Assembly: GCA_015256455.1 (NCBI GenBank)
Contig: JABZMB010000067.1
Coordinates: forward strand, 1-5,941
DNA: 5,941 bases
Direction: 5' to 3'
Source of the DNA: Solobacterium sp.
GTDB taxonomy: Bacteria > Bacillota_I > Bacilli_A > Erysipelotrichales > Erysipelotrichaceae
Shown: positions 5,223-5,941 of the stretch, in pieces
How positions within the stretch are numbered: position 1 is the stretch's first letter
Layout of the letters: the number at the start of each line of letters is the position of its first letter
Notes under the pieces: generated by a model
The model's input: only the letters and a program-made list of their open reading frames with translations
Told to the model about the DNA's origin: nothing
Database searches by the model: none
Translations under genes and position numbers: made by a program

Positions 5223-5526
5223 AGGATTTATCAGTGCTTACTTTCTTGTGATATTTTTATATGTAATTACAATGATTACGGTACTTTCTGCCAATTTGAA
5301 TTATCAAGCAAAGACAGTAGAGAACTTACAAGCAATCTATGCCTATGAACAAGAAGAGTTAACTGCCATTGCTAGATTGAAAAAAGAACTATGTACGGAC
5401 ATAGATTTAAAAGAGAAGTATCAAGTTAAAGATCGATTCATTCATATACAGTTATCAAATGAGATTTTAATCGTAGAATATGATTCAGAGAAAAAAGTCA
5501 TATTAGATTATGAAGTAATACGATAG
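5176..5526 (+). CDS. comGG: ComGG, minor competence pseudopilin
   Basis: A protein of up to 116 residues ending the comG operon. NNKG then FISAYFLVIFLYVITMITVL gives a prepilin-type cleavage site (after G17) and a hydrophobic helix at 18-38. The Glu at +5 is replaced by Tyr. This is normal for ComGG (B. subtilis has FIYPAVL) and parallels the tip pseudopilin GspK, which also lacks it. The remainder is charged and holds one cysteine beyond the leader (C90). Function in the family: minor pilin, probably at the tip complex. The start is unclear: ATG 5176 gives a 17-residue leader and ATG 5197 a more typical 10-residue one. Both have only weak ribosome binding sites (AGAGA at 5181-5185 for the latter). 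It overlaps comGF. Assignment is by position and the N-terminal signal. Confidence 0.85.
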   Translation: MLEIIKNMKFSCVNNKGFISAYFLVIFLYVITMITVLSANLNYQAKTVENLQAIYAYEQEELTAIARLKKELCTDIDLKEKYQVKDRFIHIQLSNEILIVEYDSEKKVILDYEVIR

Positions 5527-5555
5527 ATGAACGTTTTTAGAGATTCTTCATAATT

Positions 5556-5580
5556 AAGAGTGTAATAAGATACTCTTTTT
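5556..5580 (+). terminator. Intrinsic terminator of the comG operon
   Basis: AAGAGTGT (5556-5563) pairs with ATACTCTT (5570-5577) around AATAAG. The eight pairs include one G-T, and a T-run covers 5576-5580. It lies 30 bases after the comGG stop and marks the end of the operon. Confidence 0.75.
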
Positions 5581-5583
5581 GTT

Positions 5584-5589
5584 TATAAT
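5584..5589 (+). promoter_or_regulatory. Possible -10 box for the gene at 5612
   Basis: TATAAT, a perfect -10 hexamer, lies 22 bases before the next start codon and just after the comG terminator. No recognisable -35 box is present 16-18 bases upstream, where the terminator hairpin lies. Confidence 0.4.
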
Positions 5590-5611
5590 GAAACTACTGG
5601 AGGCGAGTTTC

Positions 5612-5941
5612 ATGGAGAAAGTAAGATTTATTGGCAGTAAAAGAAGAACAAATACTCCTATTAGCTACCGTCAGCGTGTTGTAAAGTATCGTCATAGACC
5701 ATTGAAACAACATGCAATATATAAAACACAAAAGCAGGTATCAAAAGTAGAAACTGTAATCAATCAATTTATTCCACAAAAGTTTGTTGAAAATATCAAA
5801 CTAGATGAAAATCTAGATAAGGCAAAAGTTGCACTGACTCAAGCAAGTGGAAAACTAAAATCCTTCTTGTCTGATGCAGGATGTAAGGTGAAGGAATCTT
5901 CTCAGCATGCATGGCAATTATTACAAACTAAATATGAATCT
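5612..5941 (+). CDS. Unknown protein with basic N-terminus, partial
   Basis: ATG 5612, preceded by GGAGG (5599-5603) at 8 bases, opens a frame of 110 codons that is still open at the window edge. The first 45 residues are rich in Arg and Lys (GSKRRTNTPISYRQRVVKYRHRPLKQ), suggesting contact with nucleic acid or with the inner face of the membrane. The rest (about 46-110) looks helical and charged, with motifs such as NIKLDENLDKAKVALTQASGKLKSFL. No signal peptide, membrane segment or known domain is visible so far. It follows the comG terminator and has its own likely promoter, so it is probably a separate unit. I do not recognise the family. Confidence 0.75.
   Translation, partial: MEKVRFIGSKRRTNTPISYRQRVVKYRHRPLKQHAIYKTQKQVSKVETVINQFIPQKFVENIKLDENLDKAKVALTQASGKLKSFLSDAGCKVKESSQHAWQLLQTKYES

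Overview
The window comes from an AT-rich, low-GC Gram-positive bacterium (Bacillota). The grounds are strong AGGAGG-type ribosome binding sites, short intrinsic terminators, a Gram-positive lipoprotein signal and a Gram-positive comG operon. The MEP-pathway gene ispG together with comG argues against most Lactobacillales, which usually use mevalonate. An Erysipelotrichia-like anaerobe is my guess, but the sequence alone does not prove it.

Layout. Positions 1-302 hold the 5' part of ispG on the minus strand, running off the left edge. A divergent intergenic region (303-445) separates it from rpmG (ribosomal protein L33, plus strand). This region carries an extended -10 promoter for rpmG and a perfect 10-bp inverted repeat whose loop contains the -35 box. 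rpmG ends in a terminator hairpin that contains its own stop codon. Directly after it, with no visible Shine-Dalgarno, comes a YqgX/glyoxalase II-type metallo-beta-lactamase-fold hydrolase (628-1233). A lipoprotein of unknown function follows (1291-2034) and also ends in a hairpin built on its stop codon.

The right half (2106-5526) is a complete comG operon, comGA to comGG. It encodes the traffic ATPase, the polytopic membrane platform protein and five prepilin-like proteins (ComGC major, ComGD/E/F/G minor). Together these build the competence pseudopilus that draws external DNA to the cell surface. The genes are tightly packed: nearly every junction overlaps, and several ribosome binding sites lie inside the upstream gene. 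The sequence just before comGA fits the SigH-type promoter consensus (RNNGAATWW box exact, 11-bp spacing, partial GGA box). That would separate control of the DNA-uptake machine from the upstream genes, which stop at the terminator at 2033-2059.

The operon closes with a terminator at 5556-5580. An unrecognised gene starts at 5612 and runs off the right edge, encoding a protein with a very basic N-terminus.

All genes look intact. There are no mobile elements, tRNA or rRNA genes, or CRISPR repeats, and no gene-free stretch exceeds 300 bases. I see no wholly new system. The points of interest are regulatory (the ispG/rpmG dyad and the SigH-like comG promoter) and architectural (the comGA/comGB overlap and the terminator-start junction at 591-630).
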